A stretch of 55,955 bases of DNA, taken from NCBI GenBank assembly GCA_030267965.1, contig BRYA01000325.1, forward strand, positions 3,235 to 59,189. The letters run 5' to 3'. Made by a program: the position numbers and the translations under genes. Position 1 is the first letter of the stretch; each line of letters begins with the position of its first letter. Positions 42,581 to 54,279 of the stretch are shown here, in pieces. The notes under the pieces were generated by a model. The model saw nothing but the letters and a program-made list of their open reading frames with translations, was not told the origin of the DNA and searched no databases. Source of the stretch: Triparma columacea (Eukaryota > Sar > Bolidophyceae > Parmales > Triparmaceae).

Positions 42581-44624
42581 ATGCTGTACATGATGCGTTA
42601 TGTATTAATAATAGTCTTGAGCATCATTCCCTTTCTATCAAGTTTCACATTACCACTATCTCGTCCTCCTTTACGGCTAGATTTCGCTTTAAAAGCAAAA
42701 AGCTCGAGTACTGTCGATGTAATTATCGTTGGAGGAGGACTATCTGGTTTATGTACAGGAAGTTTATTAGCTCAAACAGATAAGAATGTGAGTTTACCTG
42801 GGTACATGCTGATAAATATTACGATAGATGATTAGAAGGAAAGAAAGGAAAGACAAGATAACCATCGACATCGAGGTGGCATAGGAAATAGAATGAGAAT
42901 AGAATGCCACTCCTCCTTCTTACACTTCTTCTCACCCTCCCCCTCCCCCACCCCTTCATAGGTACTCCTACTTGAATCTCACGATACAGTAGGAGGCTGC
43001 TGCCATACCTGGACAAGAAAGACGAAGGAGGGAGTGTTCCACTTTGAGTCTGGTCCCTCCTTATACTCCGGTCTATCATCAACCCACTCCTTCAACCCTT
43101 TAAAGAACGTCTTCCAAATAATAGGAGAGGAGCCTGAGGTAATTGAGTACGACCGGTGGGGTACAGTGTTCCCCGATGGTACCAAGCTCGCCGCCCCCAT
43201 AGGTCCTGATGGTTTCAACGAAGTCCTGATGGGTAAATACGGCACCCAGGAGGGTAGGAAGGAGTGGGCTTCAATAATGTCAAGGATGAGGGAGGTCGGT
43301 GAGGCAAGCCAGGCCCTCACAAGCATGAGCTTAAGGGAGGACGTAGGCGTCATAAGGACGGCAGCCTTGAGGTACCCGGGGGGGATGATAAAAACACTCA
43401 AGTACGCCAATCAGCTAACGGCGCCGTTTAAGGACGTTATGGAAGAGCTTGATATAAAGGACCCGTTTGTGAAGAACTGGCTGGACATGCTCTGCTTCCT
43501 CCTCCAGGGTCTCCCTGCCGAGGGTGCCATGAACGCCGTCATCGGGTACATGCTTCAAGACTGGTACAAGCCCGGCGTTACTCTGGACTTCCCCAGGGGC
43601 GGCAGCGGGGGTATCGTAGACGCCCTAGTTAGGGGTATCGAGAGGGAGGGTGGTAACGGTGAGGTCCGCTTAAACACTCACGTCACCGGGCTTATGTTCG
43701 ACCAGGAGGGCAGCAGATGCACAGGCGTTAAGTGCGGGGACGGCACGGTTGTCACAGCAAGGGAGGCGGTCGTCTGCAACCTAACACCACACGCCATTAA
43801 AAATATACTGGGGGACGGGGCGGGGGAGGAACTTAAAGGCTACGTCAAGGGCCTCGCTAACAACAATAAGGAGGAAGGTGGGGTGGAGGACCTGAAGAGC
43901 TTCATCCACCTCCACGCTGCAATCAAAGCCGACGGACTTCCCAAGGAGCCCTCCGCCGACTTCCCTGCCCAGTGGGCTGTAATCAGGGACTGGGACTCTG
44001 AGGGTGGGGTGGAGGCCGAGAGGAACATTGTGCTATGCACGATGACGAGTCTGATCGACGACACGCTCGCGCCGGAGGGGTACCACGTGCTACACGCTTA
44101 CGTACCAGCTACCGAACCTTACTGTAAGTGGGAAGGTTTGGACCGCCGAAGTCCAGAGTACAAGGCCATGAAGGACGAGGCTGAGGACTTCCTCTGGAAG
44201 GCGTTGGAGGAGTACATACCCAACGGAAGGGAGAGGGCGGTTATGGGAACGGTCCAGGTGGGGACGCCGCTGACGCACGAGAGGTTCTTGAGGAGGGAGG
44301 GGGGGAGCTACGGACCGAGGGCTGTCGCGGGGGTAGATACGCTACCAGCTCATAAGGCAAAGGGGGCTGAGAACCTTTGGTTTGAAGGAGGTGAGTGAAG
44401 AGGAGAGGCGAAATGTTCCGCCCCCCCTTTCTTTTCCCCGGCCCGTTGCAAACTTGGATAAACCTCACCCAACCTCCCAACTACCCCCAGACTACTTTTT
44501 CCCAGGGATCGGGGTACCGGCGTGCGCGAGTGGAGGTGCGATTGTTGCCAATAGTATTGTCGACGTATCGACACACTTGGGATGGCTTGATAAGATAAAA
44601 TTACCCGGTAGGGAGAAGGTGTGA
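42581..44624 (+). CDS. plastid carotenoid isomerase-like FAD oxidoreductase
   Basis: Exons 42581-42787, 42962-44390 and 44491-44624; 589 aa. A signal peptide (VLIIVLSIIPFLS) followed by SFTLPLSRPPLRLDF is a typical bipartite plastid presequence with an SF cleavage motif. The Rossmann FAD motif VIIVGGGLSGLCTGSLLA lies near residue 45; LLESHDTVGGCCHTW, FPRGGSGGIVDALVRGI and the C-terminal DYFFPGIGVPACASGGAIVANSI are as in the CRTISO/phytoene-desaturase family. Members isomerise or oxidise carotenoids; several algal paralogues (CRTISO1-5 type) have uncertain substrates, so only the family is called. It would act in plastid pigment synthesis. Confidence 0.85.
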
Positions 44625-44663
44625 AGCATTTTGTTTTTGAATAGGACAACAACAAAGGGTTTT

Positions 44664-45362
44664 TTATTTGAGCGACGATCTCCACATCTTTAAAATTTGG
44701 AAGTAGTAATTTCGCTTTTCCTGCGATCGCATGATGTCGACGAAAGCCCTGAATTCAACCAAGCCAACGAGAAGCTCCACGAACGCACCTGCTTGTGAGG
44801 CCTCTTCAGAATCCTCCTCCGAGGCGTTGCGAGCGTCAACAAGCTGAGGGGGGGGAAGGGGGGGTGGGGGGGGGGGGGGGAGGTGGAGGAATCAGAGCCA
44901 GCCCTTCCCCTAACCTTGATCGCGACCCTCCTCACAGTCTCCGAAACCGGCAGAAACCCACTAACTCACCATTTCGCTAAAATCAGACATGCTGACTCCC
45001 TCTGCCTCGAGGAACGCCCCAATCTGACTCTGGACTAGTTCCTCAAACTGCGACGAATAATAAAAGGTGTTGTTGGGTTATTAAATTTCGGATGGGAGTC
45101 GAGAGGACCTGGGCAAGGTGAAGGGGTGCACACCTGCAAAGTGTCATTCGTAAAATCTTTACTATTCCACATCCATTCTCACCTCCTCGTGAACCTTGGT
45201 AAAGGCTAGAGAGTACTCTGAGTCCTCCTCTGGTGGGCTTGAAAGGAAGACCCGCTCATTCGACGCCATGAAAGCCTCCCAGCTCGAAAGCAAGTCGACG
45301 GAGAGGGAGTGCTTTGCCAGGGAAAGGAGAAGAGAAGTCCTTCTGGAAGAAGCAGCGTCCAT
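44664..45362 (-). CDS. BART-domain protein (ARL2BP/CFAP36-like)
   Basis: Three exons: 45183-45362, 44970-45047 and 44664-44843; all phase 0, 145 aa. FTKVHEEFEELVQSQIGAFL and EAEGVSMSDFSEM, then FVELLVGLVEFRAFVDIMRS, follow the helix pattern of the BART domain that binds ARL2 and ARL3 GTPases. In animals and protists such proteins sit at basal bodies and cilia (CFAP36/BARTL1, ARL2BP). The small middle exon of 78 nt is below usual ORF length but restores the domain. A 16-base G run (C-tract on the coding strand) precedes the last exon. Confidence 0.75.
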
Positions 45363-45576
45363 GATGTGAAATGCCGAAGCAGATCAGACCAAACAACAGT
45401 GGTCACCAAAATTGCGCCGTCTCTCTCTGCACCTGGCTACTGTTTGGCCCTTTCGCTCAGACCAAGCACCAAGCAACCAAAATTTTACTTCGGACCGACG
45501 AAAATTTGAGAAAGGAAGCAAGGTGGAGTGTCAAATTTTGTTTTGGAAAGAAAGGGACGCTTGAGTGCCAGCACGC

Positions 45577-47068
45577 ATGGGCCAGTGCACATCGGTACAT
45601 GGCGGGCTGCCGCAAGTGCCTGGGCGGGGCAAGGCAAGGCAAGACAAGTCTAGGAAGTCAAAAAGTATGAGAAGAAATCGGGGCAGAGATGCTCATGATG
45701 ATTGGGGAAATGAGGAGGAGGATGACCTCAAGAACACTGCCAGGACTGTCGACTCTGACGAAATTAGCGAAGAGGACAACGAGAACGAGAGGAGCGGGGT
45801 ATTGGAGGGAATCGTCAATATTAGAACAGAGCTTGAGGGGGAGGAGGAGGATTGGGGGGGACTGGGGGCAGCCTTAGACCCAATGAAGAGCTTGGCGGAG
45901 GAGCTTCAAAGGTGTGAAGAGGGGATCGAATTTGCAAGGAAGGCCCTCGAGCAAGATGTTGCTGAAGAGAGTCAGGTCAGGGTTGAGTTGGGGGAGGTTG
46001 GGGAGGTTGGGGGGGCGGGGGGGATGGGGTTTGTTGTGGAAAGCGAGGAAATAGAAAAGGGGGAAGAAACGGTGGATGCAGAGAAAAGAACAGCAGGAAC
46101 AAAAACTCTTAGCGAAGGTAATACAGAAGAGGACACAGACACAGACACAGAGAAGGACGAAAGAAGGGAGGAGAAATCTACAACAGAGATAGACACTGCA
46201 GAGAATGCGGGGAGCGATGGAGAGGAGGATGACACACAAGTCGGGATGGAAGACAGCTTTACGACGAAGGTGAGGCGATGTTTTTCCTAGTGGTGGTGAG
46301 CTTTGTTGAAGTATGATTGGGTGAATTAAACTAACTTCCTTCCCAAATTCTCCATTCTCCTACCCCCTCGCAGCCACAGCACCACGACGTTGTAGTCTTT
46401 GCCACCGAAAATAGCAAGGATGTTCTCCGCGCACCGACGAAACAAAACCTTGTAAGACTCCTGAGAGAAAAGGGCAAGGTGAGCGGCGCTTTCCATTTCT
46501 TGGTTTGTTGTGCTGTGTTTGGCGACTAACTTCTGCCCTAACCCTAATTTTTGCCCTATGCCCCCCCTCCATCCCCATCTCGCAGCTTCAGCAAGTACTT
46601 GGACACACTGCTGGGGCAAAGGCTACACTCACGGAGCTCGTGCAGCTCTTGAAGGAACTTATAGAGGAGGAGGATGGAGGGAAGGAGACCAACATGGACG
46701 GATCTGTTCGGGAAAGGATTAATACAAACGAATCAGACTTTTCTGAGCTGAGCGACGAAATCGAAAATGACGAGGAGGAATACAGCAAGAGCTACAAGCT
46801 AAAACTGGCAGAGATACGGCACGACCTTGGAACTGTCGCCAGACTCGAGGGTGACCTCGAAACATCAGCGGCAAGCCTCAAGCTGAGCGTTGAACTCAAG
46901 ACCGAAATCATGGGGGGGCACTCAAGGACGGTGGCCGAAAGCCTAAGTAGCCTCAGCCTTACCATGAAGCTCCTCGGAAGGGAGGAGGAGGCAGAGGAGT
47001 TCAACAGAAAGGCGATGAGAACCTTCCACGACATTGAAACAAACCACGTTTTGCTGGGATGGTTTTGA
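45577..47068 (+). CDS. acidic protein with C-terminal TPR-like helices
   Basis: Exons 45577-46269, 46374-46478 and 46586-47068; 426 aa (396 if the ATG at 45667 is used). The N-terminal 230 residues are acidic and low complexity (EEEDD, DTDTDTEKDE). The end contains KLKLAEIRHDLGTVARLEGD, SAASLKLSVELKTEIMGGHS and VAESLSSLSLTMKLLGREEEAEE, three helical pairs in the style of the kinesin-light-chain type TPR_10/12. TPRs bind protein partners. The upstream start begins MGQC, which could be myristoylated and palmitoylated if used. No specific function is assigned. Confidence 0.7.
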
Positions 47069-47133
47069 CTGCGAGGCGAAGAAGCACCATGTCAGTAACT
47101 GAACAAATATTTTCGTCTTGTAAAGTTTCATTT

Positions 47134-48079
47134 TTAAAATTTCGACCAAATAAATTCGGAAAGTGTATCCCAATAAGCAACAGGAGGAGAATCTTGATTG
47201 TTGGCGTCGTCAAGGCATGTCAGGCGAAGGACTAGCTTCGTGTAAGCTAGGGTTATAACCCGTGTAACCCGTGCCATACCAAGCTCGATGCGGGCCAACA
47301 CTTGGGGTGGAGTAAAGGCGAGTGCAACAAGGACAACGAAAAACACCATTAGGGGAACGAGGGAAAGGGATGCAGGCCGCGAAAGTCCCCGGCTTTTCTT
47401 CTTTTTGCTTCGCTTTGTGTTGAGCACGTGGCCCTTAGTGCGATATGATTTGAATTTGGGGGTTGGGGGGGGAGTAGAGGAGGATGAAGAGGAGGATGAA
47501 GAGGAGGAGGTTTCTACCTGGTCAGGGACAACCTCGAGGAACTGCGTTAGCAGCAGTTCTACCTGAGGAAGATGGAAGGCGAAGCGCGAGGGGTCAGTTA
47601 GTCGTATGGGGAGAGAGGGGGGGTCGACATCATCTCTCACCTCCTCATTTGATTTCTGGCAAAGGATTATTGTAAGCATGGTCTCAAAAGCGTTACGGCG
47701 GGACTCCTTAATATCATTTTGACCCGGCTTCGGCCGGTGGAACCAAGTCTTTCTCGGAAAGCTGAACTCTTTCCCCCTCTTGTTCTGGAAGGCACCTTGT
47801 TTGGTTGCTTCCTGGAAAAGCTCGGCAAAGGCAGTGTACCGCTTCTCGACGACATAGCGCTGATTATTAGAGCTGCACAGTTTGAATGGAGATCGGTAGG
47901 GAGAGGCGAGAGTGAGGGGAAGAGTGAGCTTGGTGCTGAAGCAGTTGGCGATGGTGAAGTCAAGAGGGTTTGACTTACAGCTCAACGTTAACAGAATAAA
48001 ACGTCACAAGGTGGCTCGTATCTCCGTTTGACCTGTCCGTAAAGCTAGGGACGGAGATTGAGGCTATGGTGGCTGACAT
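47134..48079 (-). CDS. PX-domain protein with C-terminal membrane helix
   Basis: Exons 47979-48079 and 47134-47872; 279 aa. SATIASISVPSF, VTFYSVNVEL, then RYVVEKRYTAFAELFQE, FSFPRKTWF and a RRNAFETMLTIIL helix form a Phox homology domain, which binds phosphoinositides, with the family's R(R/K)Y-F and PxxP-like order. A poly-Ser stretch, a basic region and one membrane helix (LVPLMVFFVVLVALAF) follow. A 78-nt stretch (47563-47640) begins GTGAG, ends CCTCAG and is in frame; skipping it joins NEE to VELLLTQFLEV, closer to PX proteins, so a 253-aa form is equally likely. Probable role is endosomal membrane traffic. Confidence 0.75.
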
Positions 48080-48266
48080 GGGGTTAAAATGAAATCCCAG
48101 TCCAGTTCTCCCCCAGTTCTTGACCCTATTGGGAATTCCTGCCTGCCTAAGAAGTGTAAGATTAGCTCCGTGAGCGCTCAAATTGAAGGCATATAACGGC
48201 CGTAAGTGAAATACAAATCTACATCGGGTATATCTGTTCTTTTGAAGACCCTTGACAATAAGACCC

Positions 48267-51200
48267 ATGAGGAGAGGCGGAGCGATGGGATCTGTTGTGG
48301 GTGTGTTGGATTCTCAGAAGGGGCCAAATGCCGGCTTGAGTGATCGAGGGCAACATATCTCTCAAAGATGGGACGAGACCGGCAGTATTCTCACTCTCAC
48401 TATACGACGCATGCCCCCACAGATTCTCAATCCCGCGAGAGTTGAGCAACTGCACATGGACACAGAAAATGAATCCCGAGGAGGGAGAGAAGAGCGTGTG
48501 AGGGAGACCCATATACTTCAGGTTGACACCCCGATGTCCGATAACTGCAATTCAGTACCCGATCTAGGCCATGAGAGGCAAGTTACTCCGTCTTCGGCAA
48601 TTGACAGACCTCTTGGGGACGCTGGACAAGGTGAGAGAGTCGCGAAACCCTTGATATGCTAAAGGGAAAAAGAACGACATGTCGGATCACGCGTGAAAAT
48701 CTTTTTCATTTTGAGTAACCAACGCCCTAATCGCCATTACCGCAGACTCTGAAAATGGTCATGAGGATGCCGGACGAGGTGAGTTATGCGTTGAGCGGCG
48801 GTAGAGAAAAATGACTTTTTAATACTCTAGGGGAGAGCGGGAGAGTCGCGAGAGGGCACGTTGAAACTTTGTAATTTTTTCTCACTTTTGCAACATGTTG
48901 TGTTGTCCCCTTCACAGTGTCCAAATCTAAAAGCTCTCATGAGGACGCTGGACATGACCAAGGTAAGTTCGATTCAGGGAGTGGTAGGGGGGGAGACCCT
49001 TGATATTCTACACAGAAACGAGGAGCACGTGTTGAAATCTCTTCATGTTGACTAACATAACAAACACCATAATCGCCATTACCGCAGACTCTGAAAAGGG
49101 CCACAAGGAAGCGGGACAAGGTGAGTTGTGCGTTTCAGGGAGTGGTAGGGGGGGGGGCCCTTGATATTCTACACGGAATCGAGGAGCACGCGTTGAAATC
49201 GTTCGTTGAGGGCCTGGCCCTCGGCGTCGAGGTCGGGCGGCAGCCGCGCTGCACGCGCGCGCGCGCCGGTCTGTGGCGACCGCATGGGATCCATCTCCAG
49301 TGACCGCTTGGGTTCCGTCTGCGGCAACCGCATGGGACGCTTCTGCGGCGACCGCATGGATTCCGTCTGCGGCGACCACATGGGTTCCGTCTCCGGCGAC
49401 CGCGTGAGGCGCTTGATATGCTGCACAGACACGCGTTGAAACCTCTTCATGTTGACTAACATAACAAACACCATAATCGCCATTACCGCAGACTCTAAAA
49501 ACGGCCACGAGGACGCGGGGCGAGGTGAGTTGTGCGTCGAGAGCCGAAAGAGAGAAAGGACAATTTGATACTCTAGGAGAGAGCGGGAGAGTTGCGGGAG
49601 GACGCGTTGAAACTTTGTATCTTTTTCTCACTTTTACAACAATGTTGTCCCCTTTGCAGTCTCTAAAAGCTCTCACGAGGATGCTAGACGAGGTGAGTTT
49701 GCGTAGACGTGTAGACAAAAAGTAGAGTATTTTGATTGTTCAGGGGAGGGCTAGGAAGTCGTTCTGAGGGAGTTTCAGATTTGCCTTTTTTTGACCCTTT
49801 TTCACCAAAATTCCCCCAAAACCACCCCCAGAAATTTCTGGCCATACTCATCTTCAGCCTGGATTTGAAAAGTTCAATGCCGACATTTCCGACGATCCCT
49901 TCAACAGTGGAGTAGCGGGCGAGAACAATCTAAGTGCTATACCGCCTGCTGTCCGGTGCGCGACTCCCGGCCGCACGCCAGTCGGCCTTGCAACTGTCAG
50001 CCACGCCACTGCCGCTCAGTCCATGAGAGCAGATCTTGACAACACCGTCAAGAATAAGGACTCCCCGCAGGCCCTCTCCAGCCCCAATCACACACCCTCC
50101 GCAATACACGGCCCCGTAGATATCGATTACGCAGCTCTTGGCCCCAAACAAGGTAAACTTGTGAAACTTCTGGATGACCGAGGAGCCATTGAAGGCCTTA
50201 TCGACAATTCTACCGGCATCGGTGTGAAAATTATGGAGCTCGCTGGTGTCTTCCACGACGAGCGCGACAAGATCATCGACTTTCTCCTCACCGATTGCGA
50301 GCAGGGCAAGTTCCGAAGAAAGACCCTCCAGGAGTATGACGAAAAGGAAGGAGTCAATCACAGACTCGTCTATTGGCAGCACTACGGCAGCAGGAACAAA
50401 TATGTCGAATTTCTCCTCGACGTCAGTGTCGTCTCTCCTGACGAATCGACAAACATTATGGAATTAACATCCCTCAACGAGGACGATCTTTCTGATGAGG
50501 CAACTGCGATGCTTGTTGAGATTCCAGCGCCAATAAAGACCAAGACTGTCCAACGAGGTGTCATTAAGGGCAAGCTCAGCTTCACTGACTTTGGGTTTGG
50601 ACAAACTGCAGTCGCCATGGTGGGAACTCTTAAGGCAGAGGAAAGGGTAACAGAGATGGAACCAGAAGTTGATGTTCGCACAGTCAAAACCTTTAAGAGT
50701 GTGAGATCCAGGAGATCTAGTGTTGAAGGCAGGAACAGTGGCAGGACCAAGAAGGGAGACGTAAAGGCTGCATATGCAGCAGTAAAGATTGTTATGGAGG
50801 AGGTCAGGAAGAAGTTCAGACAGCCTGCAGTCATTGACGAGCGGAGGAAGGTGCACTTTGTGGAGGAGGTCATGCCAAGGGCACCGCCTCTGACAAGAGA
50901 GGAGGACGCAATGTTGGAGAGGGTTGGGAGTCTAGAGAAGAAACTTCACACAAATGGGAAGAGAATCAAGGGGACACTGAAGGAGGGCATTGACAAGTTC
51001 CTGTGGAGAGAGGGGGACAATGTGAGGGCAGCCTTTGGGGTCACTGTGGACAAGTCAGCAAAGAGTGTATTGGCAGAGCAATTTCTGCTTGACACATTTG
51101 AGTGGTCAGAGAAGCACTTCAAAAATAATGGGAACTTACCAAGGGTGATCAGGAACGGCGTCGATAGTACTAGAACCTTGCATCAACATTTTGGTGTGAA

Positions 51201-54200
51201 GGTCCCTGCCACCACCAATCGACTATTTGAGATGTGGTTTGTGTGGAAGGAAGTCAAACTTGAAAATGGCCGGACTTCATACATGCTAGCTTTTGTGCCA
51301 CTGACAGAGTACCCTAGAGGAGGCTTCAAGGACCTCAGTAAGGAAGGATTTGTGCTAGCAGAGACTACAGGTGTCTACTTCTTCAATGAGATCGCTCCAA
51401 ATGTCTGTAGAGTGACACGCGTTCAAACAGTTGATCTGAAATTTAGTGGCATTCATAAGACAGTGATGGACAAAGCAATTGATTACCTTGCAAAGAGTCA
51501 GCTTATTGAGGCCAATAGGTTGCAGAAGAAGTTCAGGAGGAACGGGAAGGAAGTCGATGCTGAGGTCAGGGGGGCCTTGGTGGAGAGGATGAGGGAAGGT
51601 GCTGCGTTGGAGGAATACCAGAAGAAGGTTTTTGGTGAGTTGGAGGAGATCTTTGGTGGGGAGGAGGAAGGAGGAAAAACTAAGAGCTTGAAGAGAACGA
51701 GCTGGAAGAGTAGGGCAACTTTTAGGGCATCTTTAAAGGGTCGAATGAGTTTTGGGAAGCTCTTTGGTGGGGAGGATAAAGAAGGGTGGGGGCCTCTTGA
51801 GTCACCTTATGAGGGAGTGAAGATGGAGATCATGTACAAGCAGAAGGAGGAGGGCCACTATCAGGCTGCTCTAGGGCGGGCTTTTGGCACAGTTGATTGC
51901 ACTGCAGAGGAAGCAGCTGCTTGGCTCTTTGAATATTGCAGCAGGCAGAGGATGGTAATGCATGAGGATGCAGGACACTCAGCAAGGCTTGAGGTGAGGG
52001 AAAGAGAGAGACGGGTGCATGAGAAGGTGTTTGCAACAGTGAAGAAGGCCCCTTTCCCTCTTCACAACAGAGAGTTTGTAATGAAGTGGTTGTGGAAAGT
52101 TGAGAATGGCAAAGTCACAGTTGGTTGGGTCCCTGAAGACAGGTCAATTGACTACGGTGGAGGCTTGGGCAAGGTGGTGAGAGGGACTTCAACAGGGTTA
52201 GTTTTACTTGAGAATACCTCAAGTGTCGGCAGTTTGCCTCAGTGCAACATTTTGTTACAACAGTCAACAAATGCTGGAGGAAAAGTGCCAATTTACTTCA
52301 TCAATCGAAATGCAGCAAAACAGCTTGGTGTAATCAAAATGTTATCAGATACCTTCAGGCAAGATGAAGAGGTCGATAAAGCTGCACTAGCCTCTCTTGC
52401 AAACATCATCAAGAATGAGCCCCAAGATTATTCAGATGAGGAGAAAGCGGCAATCAGGAAGGGGAAGGAATTCTATGAGAAGTGCAAGGAGGATGAGAAT
52501 TTTGATGATTTGAAGAGTCCTGATGAGAGGGTCAAGATGAAGCTAGTTCATGTTGATGGGACAAGCAGTGGGACTGGTTTTGCCACTACTGTAGTTGATG
52601 CTAGTGTGGAGGAGTGTGCTGCTTATGAGTTTTATTTGGATTCAAGAGAAAACCGTAAACTTTTAAAGGAGCGAGGGATCACAGAGTACCACATCAAAAA
52701 AACCAATGCTCATACTCAATACTACATCACAACAAGGAATTTTGGTCTCCCTGGTTTTGCTCCACGTGATGGAAGGAGTAAAATGACTTGGTTCAAGCAA
52801 GAGGACGACAAAGTTATCATTGATGTTAGAGACACAGAAGAACTACACAAAGACTATTCTGTAAAGGCTGGTAATATTTTAGTAAGTATTCACACAGTAT
52901 GGATGTTTGAGCCACTTGACCCTATTGGAGATGTGCCACAAACATCAGTGACTTTTACAACAAATGTAGACCTTGGTGGTGTCTTCTACTCTTCTATCAC
53001 AAACAAGCTTGCACCAAGGTTTCTTGCAACTGTCTCAGATATGAGGAAGAAGTTTGACAAGAGCAAAGAGATTGACACCTTCAAGAGACAGCAGATCATA
53101 GAAAAGTTTGAACAGATTGCAATTGAGGGAGCACCAGGGATTGAAAGTCACTTTGATGAGATTGATGGAGCTCAAGAGATCAGTAGTGGGTTGACTGGAC
53201 AGACATTGATAAAGGCAGAGAAGGGAATGGGATGGGGGAAGACTTCAATAACTGTGAGAGCATCCCACAAGGAAGTTGTAGCGTTCTTCTGGGAGCTTAA
53301 AAGCCGAGCTGACTACCAGCTTGAGCTTCACAGAGTTAACAACAAGACAATTGTAATCACAGATGAACACGAGGGGCATCTCACAGCTGTAAGGTTCTCA
53401 GAGGCTGGCCAGATGAAGACAGATGTTGAAATGATGACTAGACAGGAGGATTTAGGAAAAGCTGCCAGCAAAAAGAGTGTAATCGAGCATCTGGGCATGG
53501 CAACTGATGCTGCTTACTACTTTGATAATCTGCTGAAGAGCACAGAAGCAGGGGAGCAGGATGGGAGGAGGTTTGGAGAGCAGCTGATGGAGAGAGTGAA
53601 GAGAAGGAATATTGGGGACAGTAAGGTAGAGGTTGTGAGGGAATTCATTGTTGCCAATAGGGCACTGAGAGAGATTACAGAGCAGCATGGTTTCATGAGA
53701 ACTATGCTGTATGCCGTGGTTATGAACAAATTCAAAAGGAGAGCGACAAATGAGGGAGAAATTAAAAGTGAGGAGGAAGCCAGGGGGTGGGAGATTGGGA
53801 GTGCAATGACAGCAGTCATGTTGACCACAGCAACTGCTGCTCATGCTGTAGATGAGTGGGCACATCAGTTCACTGAAGTGCAGGAGGTCATGAATGAACA
53901 AGTGTGGTTAAGGCCCATGCTTGAGGATATTGTCATGAAACTATTTATGAAGTCTAACTTAGGCTTAAAGGCAAGGGTGACTGTTGGTGCTGCCACAAGC
54001 ATGGTAGATTTGCTGACTGATGTGTATGTGACCAACAAGTTTTGGAGAGATGAGAAGTATGGGTACTTTAAGGCTTCTCTGGCAAGTTTGGCAGTATCAA
54101 TTGGGCTTCAGATGGTTGTCGTTTGGGTACAGAATAGGAAGTTGGGGATTCTGAGGGTGCTTAGGGAGTGGGTCCCAATCTTGCTTGGGTACAAGCCTGC

Positions 54201-54279
54201 AGTTGATGCTTATAGGGTGGCAACTGGAGCAAAACAAAAGGTAGGGACTGCAGTTAACCCAATGTTTGAGATGACATGA
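48267..54279 (+). CDS. giant multi-START-domain membrane protein
   Basis: Seven exons: 48267-48630, 48746-48778, 48918-48962, 49088-49120, 49492-49524, 49660-49692 and 49832-54279. Frame is kept at every join (phase 1). Five microexons each encode an 11-15 residue unit such as DSENGHEDAGR or VSKSSHEDARR. The last exon codes about 1480 residues. Four START-like regions can be traced, numbered from Met 50023: about 340-500, 600-760, 830-1010 and a weaker 1045-1130, with YFINRNAAKQLG and FTTNVDLGGVFYSSITNKLA typical of START C-terminal helices. Hydrophobic helices start near 1195 (GSAMTAVMLTTATAAHAV). START domains bind sterols or phospholipids. A TGA at 54277-54279 ends this frame, but homologous sequence goes on (next entry). 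First ATG choice is uncertain. Confidence 0.72.
48631..49831 (+). repeat. duplicated intron-microexon modules
   Basis: Two intron types alternate. Type A (CCCTTGATAT, TCTTCATGTTGACTAACATA, AATCGCCATTACCGCAG) precedes the exons at 48746, 49088 and 49492. Type B (GAGAGCGGGAGAGT, CGTTGAAACTTTGTA, TTTTTCTCACTTTT) precedes the exons at 48918 and 49660. Four exons are exactly 33 nt and one is 45 nt. The array looks like repeated copying of an A-exon-B-exon block. Confidence 0.85.
49278..49412. repeat. 24-bp GC-rich minisatellite in an intron
   Basis: Five and a half copies of a 24-bp unit (GACCGCATGGGTTCCGTCTG plus CGGC, with variants) lie in the long intron at 49121-49491, after a (CG)n alternating purine-pyrimidine tract at 49254-49266. 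Other introns of this array lack it, so it is a later insertion. Confidence 0.88.
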
